Positions 17,800 through 26,792 of a stretch of 64,000 nucleotides of DNA are shown here, piece after piece. Under the pieces are notes generated by a model. The model saw only the letters and a list, made by a program, of their open reading frames with translations. It was not told where the DNA came from and ran no database searches. The stretch's first letter is position 1. The number at the start of each line of letters is the position of its first letter. This DNA is from Thermotoga sp. (GTDB lineage: Bacteria; Thermotogota; Thermotogae; Mesoaciditogales; Mesoaciditogaceae), in NCBI GenBank assembly GCA_020722015.1, contig DYLQ01000006.1:1-64000 (forward strand). Reading direction: 5' to 3'. Made by a program: the position numbers and the translations under genes.

Positions 17800-18330
17800 A
17801 TGAAGAAAAAGGTGATATTGTATTCGGTCGTGGCCATAATCGTTTTGCTGATTTTCTTTGCCGGTTATGTAGCCGCGTGGATAGAGACGGAAAATTTTGC
17901 CAGAGAAAATTTCGGTAAAGCCCAGGAAATGTTGAAAGAAGGTAAGTATCTTCAAGCTTTGAACGGATATCAGGAATTCGATCCGAAGGCTCAAAAGTAC
18001 GTTACTTACGTTGGCTTTTCCCAGATATCGGTTATGTTTAAGGATTCTCCAATCTTCGGTGTACCTAAGATCGTCGATCAATCAAAGCAGGAAGTGATGA
18101 AATTAATCGCGACCATGCCGACGAATGATTTAGAAACATATTTTCAAAGTACGGTGAGAAATAAAAATCCTTATATACTTTACGTGGTTGCAGAACTCAT
18201 CCACAGATATTCAAAATTGGGGCTTTCTTCGCAAGTTGGGATGTACGAGCATATCTTTTCATTACTTGGGGGCAAACCAGATCAAATAGAACGTTATTAC
18301 AACACATTGCATACGGAGGCTGAAAAATGA
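17800..18330 (+). CDS. Unknown membrane-anchored protein of the glucan locus
   Basis: I do not recognise this 176-aa protein. It has one N-terminal membrane helix (VILYSVVAIIVLLIFFAGYVAAW) followed by a mostly helical soluble part with alternating charged residues (ARENFGKAQEMLKEGKYLQALNGYQEF), which looks like a single TPR-type helical repeat. The ATG at 17800 has AGGTGAG upstream, overlapping the permease stop. Its stop overlaps the GH94 start by 4 nt, so it belongs to the operon. Whether the soluble part faces in or out is not clear. Confidence 0.6.
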   Translation: MKKKVILYSVVAIIVLLIFFAGYVAAWIETENFARENFGKAQEMLKEGKYLQALNGYQEFDPKAQKYVTYVGFSQISVMFKDSPIFGVPKIVDQSKQEVMKLIATMPTNDLETYFQSTVRNKNPYILYVVAELIHRYSKLGLSSQVGMYEHIFSLLGGKPDQIERYYNTLHTEAEK

Positions 18331-20657
18331 GTTATTTCAAAACTAAATACGGTTACTTCGAAGAAAATGGCGATTACGTTGTGACAGATCCGCGAACACC
18401 GATGCCATGGGTGAACATCTTGACGAACGGAAAATATGGTGCCGTTTATTCACAAACGGGCAGCGGTTATTCCTTTTTCATAGACGCGTCTCAAAGTCTT
18501 TTGACAAGATGGGTTCAAAATCTCGTTCAAGATGATTACGGAAAATATTTTTACATCCGTGACGATGATACCAATGAAATCTATTCCACTACCTTTCAAC
18601 CTGTTCAACATAAGGGAAAGTACAAGGTTATCTTTTCACCGGGAATGGTGAGATTTGAAAGTGCATTTTCAAAATTCACGGTTAAAATGGAAATCGTGAT
18701 TCCAAAAGAAGACGATGGTGAGCTTATAAGTATGACGATAAAGAATAAGAGTGATAGGCCACTGCATCTTTCCGTATTCTCATATTTCGAGCTCAACATG
18801 AGTACAAATGCGGATTTTCATCGGGAATTTCATAAACTCTTCTTCGAAACGAAATTCGTAAAAACGCATTCCGCAATCTTGAGTAAAAAGCATCTTTGGT
18901 TGAACTGGAACGATTCTTACCCTTACACGCTTGTTCACAGTGCTTCAGAAAAGATCGCCTCGTTCGATACGGATAAAAGAAGTTTTATAGGTATGTACGG
19001 TGATCTTAAAAAGCCTAATGGTGTGATGAACGGCACGTGCGCCATGTCGGAAGGAAAGCATATAGATGGGATAAACGTGCTCCACGTGAAAGTAAATGTG
19101 GATAGCGGAGAAACAAAACGCCTGAGCTTTTTTATGGGAGTTGCAAACGGCGATGAAAAGGCTTTGGCGCTCGCTCAAAAATATACGTTGAAGAATCCTG
19201 ATGAAGTAAAAAACAACGTGAAATCTTATTGGGATAAATTGCTTTCTGCTTTCAGGATAAATGTGCCGGACAAAGACTTGGAATTTCTCGTTAACAAATG
19301 GCTTCCTTACCAGGCAATAGCCGGAAGGCTTATGGCACGCACAGCTTATTACCAAATGGGAGGAGCGTACGGATTCAGAGATCAACTCCAAGACAGTTTA
19401 GCGGCATTATGGATCGATCCGGAGATAACGAAAAATCAAATAAAGCTTCATGCTTCGCATCAAAGACAGAATGGTACAGTTCAGCATTGGTGGCTTCCTC
19501 TTACGAATTTTTATCCTTCCGAAAGATGGTCGGACGATCTTTTGTGGCTTCCGTTTGCCCTTACCGAGTACATATCGCACACCGGAGACAAACATATACT
19601 CTCCGAGGTAGTTCCATTCTTGGATGGAAATGAGGCTACGCTGAAAAGCCATGCCTTCAAGAGCATTCAAAGCGTACTCGATTCTAAATCCGTGAGGGGA
19701 ATTCCTTTGATCTTCAATGGAGACTGGAACGATGGATTGAATGGCCTTGGAAAGGAAGGAAAGGGCGAGAGCTTTTGGGTAAGCGAGTTTTTGTACTACG
19801 TGATCTCAGCCATTCTTAAAGAATTCGATTTGACTTCAGACGAGATCAATTGGCTTAAGTCTGCGGCATCTGAAATTAAAACGGCATTCAATTCTCTTGC
19901 ATGGAACGGTGATTGGTTCGATAGGGCAACTTCTGACGAAGGGGTCGTTCTTGGCGGGAAAAATGACAACAGAGTTTTTTTGAACGCTCAAACGTGGGCC
20001 GTTATATCTGAGATAAGCGATAACGAAAAAACATCAAAAGCGATGGAGGCTGTCAAAAAAAGACTTATAACCGATTATGGGCCGTTGCTTTTCAATCCGC
20101 CATTGACGAAGCCGGATCCGAAGATAGGATATCTCAGCAGGTATTCACCAGGCTCAAGAGAAAACGGTGGTGTTTACACGCATGCCGCGGTATGGACGTT
20201 ATGGGCCGCATGGAAAAAAAGAGATTCAACGCTTTCGGATGAAGTTTACGAGTCCATTTGTCCGATCAACAGATCCTTAAGAGATCCGGACATGTACATG
20301 GCTGAACCTTACGTAACGGCCGGAAACAGCGATGGGCCTCTTTCTCCAAAGAGCGGCAAGGCCGGATGGACTTGGTACTCAGGATCGGCTGGATGGCTTT
20401 ACAGATCTATTATCGAATATTACATCGGGATAAAGCCATCAGAAAACGGCATACTTTTCAAACCTTCCACAAACAAAAAATGGAGAAAAGCTGAATTTCA
20501 TTTGAAGATAAGAGGAGGCGATTATTCCTTAGAACTTTCCAATCCGAATATGAAAGTTCTGACGGAACAAATGAAAATAACCGTTGACGGAAAAGAAATA
20601 AGCGGAAATGTCATTCCCTATCTTAAAGGAAATCATGAAGTGAGGATAAGGTATTGA
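18327..20657 (+). CDS. GH94 glycoside phosphorylase
   Basis: GH94 enzymes phosphorolyse beta-glucosides, releasing alpha-glucose 1-phosphate. This 776-aa cytosolic protein starts with the N-terminal beta-sandwich (GKYGAVYSQTGSGYSFF). The (alpha/alpha)6 barrel contains GFRDQLQDSLAAL, TVQHWWLP and WSDDLLWLP, then GDWNDGLNGLG, which carries the catalytic acid Asp, and GWTWYSGSAGWLYR near the end. There is no signal peptide, so it acts on imported sugars. The length suits cellobiose-, laminaribiose- or cellobionate-type phosphorylases; known 1,2-beta-oligoglucan phosphorylases are longer. The exact linkage is therefore open. Confidence 0.9.
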   Translation: MSYFKTKYGYFEENGDYVVTDPRTPMPWVNILTNGKYGAVYSQTGSGYSFFIDASQSLLTRWVQNLVQDDYGKYFYIRDDDTNEIYSTTFQPVQHKGKYKVIFSPGMVRFESAFSKFTVKMEIVIPKEDDGELISMTIKNKSDRPLHLSVFSYFELNMSTNADFHREFHKLFFETKFVKTHSAILSKKHLWLNWNDSYPYTLVHSASEKIASFDTDKRSFIGMYGDLKKPNGVMNGTCAMSEGKHIDGINVLHVKVNVDSGETKRLSFFMGVANGDEKALALAQKYTLKNPDEVKNNVKSYWDKLLSAFRINVPDKDLEFLVNKWLPYQAIAGRLMARTAYYQMGGAYGFRDQLQDSLAALWIDPEITKNQIKLHASHQRQNGTVQHWWLPLTNFYPSERWSDDLLWLPFALTEYISHTGDKHILSEVVPFLDGNEATLKSHAFKSIQSVLDSKSVRGIPLIFNGDWNDGLNGLGKEGKGESFWVSEFLYYVISAILKEFDLTSDEINWLKSAASEIKTAFNSLAWNGDWFDRATSDEGVVLGGKNDNRVFLNAQTWAVISEISDNEKTSKAMEAVKKRLITDYGPLLFNPPLTKPDPKIGYLSRYSPGSRENGGVYTHAAVWTLWAAWKKRDSTLSDEVYESICPINRSLRDPDMYMAEPYVTAGNSDGPLSPKSGKAGWTWYSGSAGWLYRSIIEYYIGIKPSENGILFKPSTNKKWRKAEFHLKIRGGDYSLELSNPNMKVLTEQMKITVDGKEISGNVIPYLKGNHEVRIRY

Positions 20658-20686
20658 ACCACATTTCAAATAAAGGAGGAAAAGAA

Positions 20687-21271
20687 ATGAAAAAAGTAAG
20701 TTTGGTTTTTGCAATTGGACTTTTGTTGACAGTCGGCATGCTCTTCGCATCGGTGAGTTTCAACTACTACGTTATTGAGCCCTTCTCGAGCCCGTTCGGG
20801 CACTTCGGTTTAGGTCCATGGACAGGTGGTACTTCTTTGGCAACAGATGCAAGTGCACAGATAGTACCAAGCAATCTTTTCGGCAACAAATGGGATATTT
20901 ACTTCAACGTTGAAAAGGATGGTTCCTACAACGGAACGTATGTTTACTTCGGAAATCCTAATCTAAATCAAACCTTCGACGCCTCTTCTTACGCTTATTA
21001 CGCATTTTTCGCGAAAAGCGATTCTGCCACGCCTATGACATTTAAAGTTGAACTGAAGAGTCCCAACAACGGTGCAGAATATTTCTACGTGCATGGCATA
21101 GGGAAATATTGGACTTTTGTACAAATACCTTTCAAAGATTTCACCAAATATTCATGGTCCAATTTAACAGATTTTTCAAAGCTTACGCAAGGTACCTTTG
21201 TCTTTGAACATAACTTGGATGTCATCAACACGGGCCATTTGTACGTTGCAAATATAGGATTTATGAAGTAA
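20687..21271 (+). CDS. Secreted stand-alone carbohydrate-binding-like module
   Basis: This 194-aa protein is a signal peptide (VSLVFAIGLLLTVGMLFA) plus one beta-rich module. The module matches the C-terminal part of the next gene almost end to end: both share ELKSPNNG.EYFYV, F.KFTKYSW and a closing YVA/GNIGF-type strand. It resembles galactose-binding-like carbohydrate modules (CBM11/CBM family folds). With no catalytic domain it may hold substrate at the cell surface or present it to the importer. GGAGG precedes the ATG at 20687. Confidence 0.75.
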   Translation: MKKVSLVFAIGLLLTVGMLFASVSFNYYVIEPFSSPFGHFGLGPWTGGTSLATDASAQIVPSNLFGNKWDIYFNVEKDGSYNGTYVYFGNPNLNQTFDASSYAYYAFFAKSDSATPMTFKVELKSPNNGAEYFYVHGIGKYWTFVQIPFKDFTKYSWSNLTDFSKLTQGTFVFEHNLDVINTGHLYVANIGFMK

Positions 21272-21279
21272 AAGAGATA

Positions 21280-21305
21280 AAACCGCCGTCATAAGACGGC
21301 GGTTT
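21280..21305 (+). promoter_or_regulatory. Intergenic hairpin before the GH144-like gene
   Basis: AAACCGCCGTC-ATAA-GACGGCGGTTT is a perfect 11-bp stem. It is followed by GTAGGAGG, the ribosome site of the next gene, not by a T-run. It may act as a partial terminator or as a 3' stabiliser for the upstream message. Confidence 0.7.
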
Positions 21306-21320
21306 GTAGGAGGAAAAACT

Positions 21321-23090
21321 ATGAAAAAATTGATGATCCTTTTTGCGGTGGTATTTTTAATAGGAGGCAGCGTTTTGGCACAAACGAATGTGCAGGATAT
21401 ATTGATCAAAAACGAAAGAGACGCATCGTTGTACTTTTGGAACGAAGTCAATCCGGCCAATGGTCTTGTAAGAGATAGAACTACATGGGATTCTCCCTCT
21501 TCAATAGCAGCGGTCGGTTTTGGTTTGACATCTCTTTGTATAGCGGCCGATCACGGATGGCTTCCAAAGGATGCTGTGTACAACAGGATTTTAACGACAC
21601 TTGAATATTTCAAATCACTTCCGAATGAGCACGGATTTTACTATCACTTTCTGAATTTATGGACAGGTCAAAGGTTTAACGGCTCCGAAGTTTCACCGAT
21701 AGACACAACGTTATTCATAGCGGGAGCACTTTTTGCCGGACAATATTTCAAAGGTACAGAGGTCCAAACACTCGCAGATGAGTTGTACGAAAGAATAGAC
21801 TGGCAGTGGATGACAAATAACACGGTGTATATAAACATGGCATGGTACCCGGAAAGGGGATTTTCAGGGTCTTATTGGACAGGATATAGCGAGGCTGCCA
21901 TCATGTATATACTTGCGATCGGCTCTCCGACTTATCCTATTTCACCGCAAGATTGGGGATATTGGATAGCCAGCTGGTCAAAAAACGGTTCGGGAGATCT
22001 TGCGCATTGGGCAACATCGGATGAAAGTCTTTTTACATACCAATATTCTCAGGCATACATAGATTTCAAATATTTGGATTTCAAATATGTGGGGAATCTA
22101 TGGGATAACTCGAAAAAAGCCATAGAATACGATATAAACTTCTGTAATCAAGATGCAAATTATAAAACCTTCAAAGATGGTTTTTGGGGGTTATCGGCAT
22201 GCGATGGTCCAAACGGCTATAGCGCTTACGGCGCGATATTGGGCGGAACGGATGGCACAGTTGCACCTTATGCCATTATAGGTTCACTTCCATTCACTCC
22301 AAACAGATCTAAGGAAGCCGTCCTTAAAATGTGGAATTTAAGGAACGAACTTTACGGTCGATACGGCTTTGTGGATGCCTTTAACCTCGATCAAAATTGG
22401 AGAGATTTTGATTACATAGGAATAGACGTGGGAACTGAGGTTTTAATGACCGAAGATTACTACACCGGCATGGTATGGAAATATTTCATGCAAGTGCCTT
22501 ACGTTCAAAAAGCGATAAGTCTCATTGGTCCAAAACAAATATCCGCTCCCGCTTCTCAAACATCGAATGCACAAGTTTCCACATCAAATTACAAAGTTGT
22601 GGAGAACTTTTCAAGTCCTTACGGAGAATACGGTCTTGGAGTATGGAATGGCGGTACGGCACCGGCGACCTCTATAAATGCAAAGATAATATCCGATCCC
22701 ACTTTTGGTCATGTTTGGCAAATAAATTACAACGTTGAAACGGCAGGCGCTTACAACGGAACGTGGCTTGATCTTGCCAATGCAAATTTGGGACAGACTT
22801 TTAACGCTTCATCTTACTCAAATCTTGTTTTTTACGTAAAAGGCGATTCCGAATCGATGAATTTTAAAATAGAACTGAAAAGCCCCAACAATGGCTCTGA
22901 ATACTTTTACGTTACTGGGGTAACGAAAAATTGGGAAAAGATCGTGATTCCCTTCAAGAATTTCACTAAATACTCTTGGACAGAGCCGGTTGATTTTTCA
23001 AAACTAACGCAGATGACATTCGTTTTTGAAAACAACGTTGATACGGTTAAAAATGGCACAATATATGTCGGTGATATAGGGTTTGAATGA
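21321..23090 (+). CDS. Secreted GH144-like endo-glucanase with C-terminal CBM
   Basis: This 589-aa protein has a signal peptide (LMILFAVVFLIGGSVLA), a catalytic domain of about residues 25-410 and a linker rich in Ser/Ala/Gln, then a module of about 160 residues. The catalytic part fits the glucoamylase-like (IPR019282 type) domain that defines GH144 endo-beta-1,2-glucanases: SPSSIAAVGFGLTSLCIAADHGW, GFYYHFLN, TLFIAGALFAGQYF, GYSEAAIMYILAIGSP, FWGLSACDGPNGYSAYGA and GTVAPYAIIGSLPFTP. I infer beta-1,2-glucan hydrolysis from the family only. The C-terminal module duplicates the stand-alone protein upstream. Confidence 0.75.
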   Translation: MKKLMILFAVVFLIGGSVLAQTNVQDILIKNERDASLYFWNEVNPANGLVRDRTTWDSPSSIAAVGFGLTSLCIAADHGWLPKDAVYNRILTTLEYFKSLPNEHGFYYHFLNLWTGQRFNGSEVSPIDTTLFIAGALFAGQYFKGTEVQTLADELYERIDWQWMTNNTVYINMAWYPERGFSGSYWTGYSEAAIMYILAIGSPTYPISPQDWGYWIASWSKNGSGDLAHWATSDESLFTYQYSQAYIDFKYLDFKYVGNLWDNSKKAIEYDINFCNQDANYKTFKDGFWGLSACDGPNGYSAYGAILGGTDGTVAPYAIIGSLPFTPNRSKEAVLKMWNLRNELYGRYGFVDAFNLDQNWRDFDYIGIDVGTEVLMTEDYYTGMVWKYFMQVPYVQKAISLIGPKQISAPASQTSNAQVSTSNYKVVENFSSPYGEYGLGVWNGGTAPATSINAKIISDPTFGHVWQINYNVETAGAYNGTWLDLANANLGQTFNASSYSNLVFYVKGDSESMNFKIELKSPNNGSEYFYVTGVTKNWEKIVIPFKNFTKYSWTEPVDFSKLTQMTFVFENNVDTVKNGTIYVGDIGFE

Positions 23091-23092
23091 TT

Positions 23093-23130
23093 TATACTGA
23101 ACCAATTTTAAAAGTGAAGTCATTTGACTT
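23093..23130. repeat. Dispersed repeat, copy 1
   Basis: TATACTGAACCAATTTTAAAAG followed by TGAAGTCATTTGACTT lies between two convergent genes and extends into the last codons of the minus-strand gene. It matches the right end of the element at 49.5 kb with two mismatches in 38 nt. The TGAAGTCA/TGACTT arm could terminate the minus-strand transcript. Confidence 0.75.
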
Positions 23131-24757
23131 TAGATGAGATTCTCAATAGAGATTCTATTCTTTCTTTTTCTCTGATTACGTCGCCAGTTTTTGGATTTAC
23201 GACTTCGCATGCTCCGTTTATTATCGCTGTGGATACAAGGCCTCTTCCGATTTTAGAACCAATGAAGTTTGGCGTATCCAAATATCCCATTTTAACGGCA
23301 GCATCGTATGTTCGTGGATCCAAAAACGGGTCTTGACTTTTTGAGAGTTTTTTCATCGCATCCAAAAGATATTCTGCATCTGATTTGAGAATTTTTATCC
23401 TTTCAATTATTTCAGGATCGTTTTGCACATCTGGTAATCCTTTTAAACTCTCTTCTATGACCTTTCTTGCAATTTTGGCGGACTCTATGACATCATCCGC
23501 ATTTGCCGCATGATCTGCTTCTGTGAACGCAACAACATGGACTATTTGCGGTTTTATCACCATAGATTCGACTGTTGAAAAAGCGAGCTGTCCTTTCGCT
23601 TCATCAAGATCGGCCGGAAAAGCCATAAGGCCAGCTCTCACTTCTGTTATGACGTTGAAATCTTTCGAGACCAAAGAGTTTATCATTTCTTTTGTTGCCA
23701 ACATCTTCGATATATCCATTTTAGGGCTCAAACCTGAAGGTGTGTTGAACATGTATTGAGCGATGTAATTTTTGACGCCAAGTTTTTTTGCAATGTAAGC
23801 CGCGAGATAACCCATCGTGACGAAGATCACATCATGCGCGTTTCTTAGTCCCCATTGGTGCGGTTCATTTATCTCAACGGGTATCCCACGTTGGGCATGC
23901 CATTTTATCGCTTCCATATTCTCTTTTACCGCTTCTATGAATTTTCTGTCGCTTCTCCCGTCTAACTCGTTGTACCACGAGAGAGGTACGGCCGCCCATG
24001 CGTTGTTTATGGTTTTCTGAAGTAATTCGGCCATTTCAATCAAATGACTTGTGCCTGAATAAGCTCTCATCAAAGGGTAATTCCCCATTCTTGTTGCCGC
24101 ATACAGCATTTCAAAATCTTTTTCACTTCTTATGGGAACGCCCCCTGCACCGTCCAAAGATTTATTCATCTTATCTGGTTCAAAAAAGAATTGCTGTGTA
24201 TTTTGATCCGGAGCAAGAGAAATCACATCCACTGTTTGAGAATCGGATATCTTTTCTATTCCTTTGATTGTTTCGTCCAATGAAGAAAGACCGAAGTGGT
24301 GCCTTATAAGAGGATATGGATCGGCTTCCTTTATCCTGCTTATCAGATCTTGAGCGGGTATTTGGAAGGTATGCTTTTCATCTGTCCCCTTTAAATATTT
24401 GATCACCTCCCTTTGCCCTTCGGTCGAAAACACCTTATCGAAAAATTTAAACTCCATTGCCACTTTGGCAACAGCAGGTGTTCCTCCAAAGATGAATTTC
24501 CTATTTTCAAGCCCATATTGCGGAATTTTTTCTTCAACCTTTTTGAAAATTTCTCTTGCCACCGAAGGGGTGAGACGATAACTTATGGCTATGATGTCTG
24601 CTTTTGTTTCAACTGCGGCACCAAGTAATCTGTCTATCGGCGTGGCAGGTCCTAAAAAGATCGTTTCATATCCGAGACTTTTTGCAATACCCAAAAAAGA
24701 AAGTATGCCTGCAACATGCACGCAATTTTCAACTGCTCCACCGACTATCTTCATCAT
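23120..24757 (-). CDS. Fused cobalamin-binding and glutamate-mutase-like protein
   Basis: This 545-aa protein starts with a B12-binding Rossmann domain (residues 1 to about 130): GGAVENCVHVAGILSFLGIAKSLGYETIFLGP keeps the cobalt-ligand His14 and Gly17 of the DxHxxG motif, with Cys in place of Asp. The remaining 400 residues read like the TIM barrel of glutamate mutase subunit E (AYSGTSHLIEMAELL, VPLSWYNELDGRSDR, VEINEPHQWGLRNAHD, LGVKNYIAQYMFNTPSGL). This would be a fused S-E carbon-skeleton mutase. The substrate is unknown. It is the last gene of a three-gene operon and overlaps its neighbour by 4 nt. Confidence 0.7.
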   Translation of the reverse strand: MMKIVGGAVENCVHVAGILSFLGIAKSLGYETIFLGPATPIDRLLGAAVETKADIIAISYRLTPSVAREIFKKVEEKIPQYGLENRKFIFGGTPAVAKVAMEFKFFDKVFSTEGQREVIKYLKGTDEKHTFQIPAQDLISRIKEADPYPLIRHHFGLSSLDETIKGIEKISDSQTVDVISLAPDQNTQQFFFEPDKMNKSLDGAGGVPIRSEKDFEMLYAATRMGNYPLMRAYSGTSHLIEMAELLQKTINNAWAAVPLSWYNELDGRSDRKFIEAVKENMEAIKWHAQRGIPVEINEPHQWGLRNAHDVIFVTMGYLAAYIAKKLGVKNYIAQYMFNTPSGLSPKMDISKMLATKEMINSLVSKDFNVITEVRAGLMAFPADLDEAKGQLAFSTVESMVIKPQIVHVVAFTEADHAANADDVIESAKIARKVIEESLKGLPDVQNDPEIIERIKILKSDAEYLLDAMKKLSKSQDPFLDPRTYDAAVKMGYLDTPNFIGSKIGRGLVSTAIINGACEVVNPKTGDVIREKERIESLLRISSKVK

Positions 24758-25842
24758 TGATCCCCGTTTAAGACATAATCGATTATCTGCTTAACATCCA
24801 TACTTGCTATCCCCATGTCGTTGAGATCTCTGCCCAAGGAGAGCACGTCTATATTCAGCACATGGCTTATGAGATTCGTTAAATTCTCAATTATAGGCAA
24901 TCCGATTCCGCATTTTCTTGCAAGATGAACAAACGGTACAAGACCATTTAGGGTATCTTCAACTATGTATCTGTGCTGCAGCGTATCCGGCCCGAGTATC
25001 TTATGATACGCATGCGTATTTTGCAACAATTCGTAAAGATCGTCTCCTACCGATCCGTAAGTATCCGAAAGCCATATCGTAAGAGGTTTTAGTCTTATTT
25101 TAAAACATTTACCGAGTGTTATTCTTTCAAGATCAAGTTTTTCCAAAAAATTAGCGATAGACGGTGTTATACCTTCGATGTAATGAGCATAGGTAAGACC
25201 ATTTTCTATTCGACCTATGTTAAAAAGTGTTGGGGCCGGGTGAAGCACGGCTCCGTAATTACTTAAAGAAGTGTAAAGTACATTCGGATAGGTTTCGATT
25301 TGTGGGAAAATGTCTTTCAACACTTGAAAAATCTTTCTTGCATTTATGGCAGGTAAGGTCGCAAAATGAACGCCTTTTTTTATTCCATAATAATGTACTG
25401 TGGAACCGGTGGCGGATGTGCGTGTTGTAAAGATAGAACTTTCAAATTCTCCGATTGTTGTTTTAAGATCAGGTCTGTTTTCTTTCAAAACTTTTTTGAA
25501 GATCAATGCTCCTCCGGTTCTTCCGGGATGAAGCAAAATAACTTGATCATTTGTTAAAATTTCTGACAATCTTTTTGCTATTTCCATGTGAGCCGTCGTG
25601 GTCGTTGAAACGATTACGAAGTTTGCACTCTCAACTGCTTCATTTAAATTCGTGGTCATAAGATCGATATTTTGAGAACTTTCTATCTCATCCGAGAGTC
25701 TCATCGGATGTTTTCTTAGGTACTTGAAACGCCACTCGGATCTATCGTAAAGTTTTACAGCAAAACCCTTGAATTTCAAATATCCGGCCATAGCTTGACC
25801 GGTATTTCCGGCACCTAAAACCGCAAATGTCATGTTATCCAT
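24754..25842 (-). CDS. Opine/octopine-dehydrogenase-family reductase
   Basis: This 362-aa protein has an N-terminal NAD(P)-binding fold (AVLGAGNTGQAMAGYLKFKG) and the C-terminal opine-dehydrogenase domain with the catalytic motif NYGAVLHPAPTLFNIGRIE. Family members reduce the imine formed between an amino acid and a 2-oxo acid. I use ATG 25842, because AGAGG lies six bases upstream; the track start TTG 25848 touches that site. It starts 2 nt after the ATP-grasp stop. The direction of the reaction and the substrates are open. Confidence 0.8.
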   Translation of the reverse strand: MDNMTFAVLGAGNTGQAMAGYLKFKGFAVKLYDRSEWRFKYLRKHPMRLSDEIESSQNIDLMTTNLNEAVESANFVIVSTTTTAHMEIAKRLSEILTNDQVILLHPGRTGGALIFKKVLKENRPDLKTTIGEFESSIFTTRTSATGSTVHYYGIKKGVHFATLPAINARKIFQVLKDIFPQIETYPNVLYTSLSNYGAVLHPAPTLFNIGRIENGLTYAHYIEGITPSIANFLEKLDLERITLGKCFKIRLKPLTIWLSDTYGSVGDDLYELLQNTHAYHKILGPDTLQHRYIVEDTLNGLVPFVHLARKCGIGLPIIENLTNLISHVLNIDVLSLGRDLNDMGIASMDVKQIIDYVLNGDQ

Positions 25843-25844
25843 GA

Positions 25845-26774
25845 TCAACCTCTTTTCTCATGAAAAGCCCTTTTCACGATGGTTCTGATAAGCCACTCGT
25901 AGTCTTCATTTAAAGGTTTAACCATCTTAGGAAGATCACTTGTCAAAGGATCGAGACCTGGCATCGAGTTTATTTCAATCACATATGGTATTCCGTCTAC
26001 TATTCTCATATCCATTCTTAGATAGTCTCTTGCTTTGACGATCTCGAAAGATTTAATGGCCGTTTTGCGGATACGCTCTCTTACCTTTTCCGTGAAAGTC
26101 GATGGGCATTTGTAAATAGTCTGCTCGGCGAACTTTTCTTTCACTCTTTGGCTGTAATACCTTTCTATGCCTTCTGGAAGATTCGAAAAATCTATCTCCA
26201 ATTCCGGTAAAACGATCAGGTCACTTCCAAAACCGACGACGCCCACCGTAACTTCGGGACCGTCTAAAAATTCTTCGACGAGAATCGGTTCACCCAACTT
26301 TTCGAATTTGTCGATTGAACGTTTTTTAATTTCTTCGATGTCATAACACAAACTCTTTTCATCTATTCCTATGCCGGATCCTTCAGCAACGGGTTTTATA
26401 ATCGCCGGAACAGGCAATTTGCCGGTGAATTTCTTACCATCGAATAAAACTCCATTCGGAGTTTTTATTCCATAAGCTTTAAGGATATTTTTTGTCGTGA
26501 ACTTGTCCAAACACACGTAATGCGTGTATGGAGAAGAACCTATGTGCTCATGTCCCGTTAATTGTGCGACAGCAGCCACATTCCCTTGTAAAAAGTCATT
26601 TCTCTTACCTATTGAAAGATTAAAAATAACGTCATCATTCATCAACGAATCGGTGAGCTTTTCAACTGATACGATCTTTGTTTCCGCATATTTACGCAAT
26701 ACATCATCGACAGCTTGGACTGCGCGTGCTCTTTGAATATCCGTAATCGAATCTTTTACTATTAGTACCCTCAT
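25845..26774 (-). CDS. D-Ala-D-Ala-ligase-like ATP-grasp enzyme
   Basis: This 309-aa protein is an ATP-grasp ligase of the Ddl type. HIGSSPYTHYVCLDKFTTKNILKAYGI, PAIIKPVAEGSGIGI, ILVEEFLDGPEVTVGV and the metal-binding YLRMDMRIVDGIPYVIEINSMPGLDP are all present. Ddl enzymes join two amino acids with ATP. The location away from cell-wall genes, in an operon with an opine dehydrogenase and a B12 enzyme, argues against peptidoglycan synthesis. It is the first gene of the operon and has GAGGTG before its ATG. Confidence 0.85.
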   Translation of the reverse strand: MRVLIVKDSITDIQRARAVQAVDDVLRKYAETKIVSVEKLTDSLMNDDVIFNLSIGKRNDFLQGNVAAVAQLTGHEHIGSSPYTHYVCLDKFTTKNILKAYGIKTPNGVLFDGKKFTGKLPVPAIIKPVAEGSGIGIDEKSLCYDIEEIKKRSIDKFEKLGEPILVEEFLDGPEVTVGVVGFGSDLIVLPELEIDFSNLPEGIERYYSQRVKEKFAEQTIYKCPSTFTEKVRERIRKTAIKSFEIVKARDYLRMDMRIVDGIPYVIEINSMPGLDPLTSDLPKMVKPLNEDYEWLIRTIVKRAFHEKRG

Positions 26775-26792
26775 TTTAACACCTCAGACATC

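Noticed and set aside
12000-23090. Mobile island or prophage origin of the glucan locus
   Set aside because: No integrase, direct repeats or tRNA-end duplication; codon and start usage look like the neighbours.
25366-25557. Plus-strand ORFs opposite the opine dehydrogenase gene
   Set aside because: They are antisense shadows without ribosome sites and lie inside a well-supported gene.
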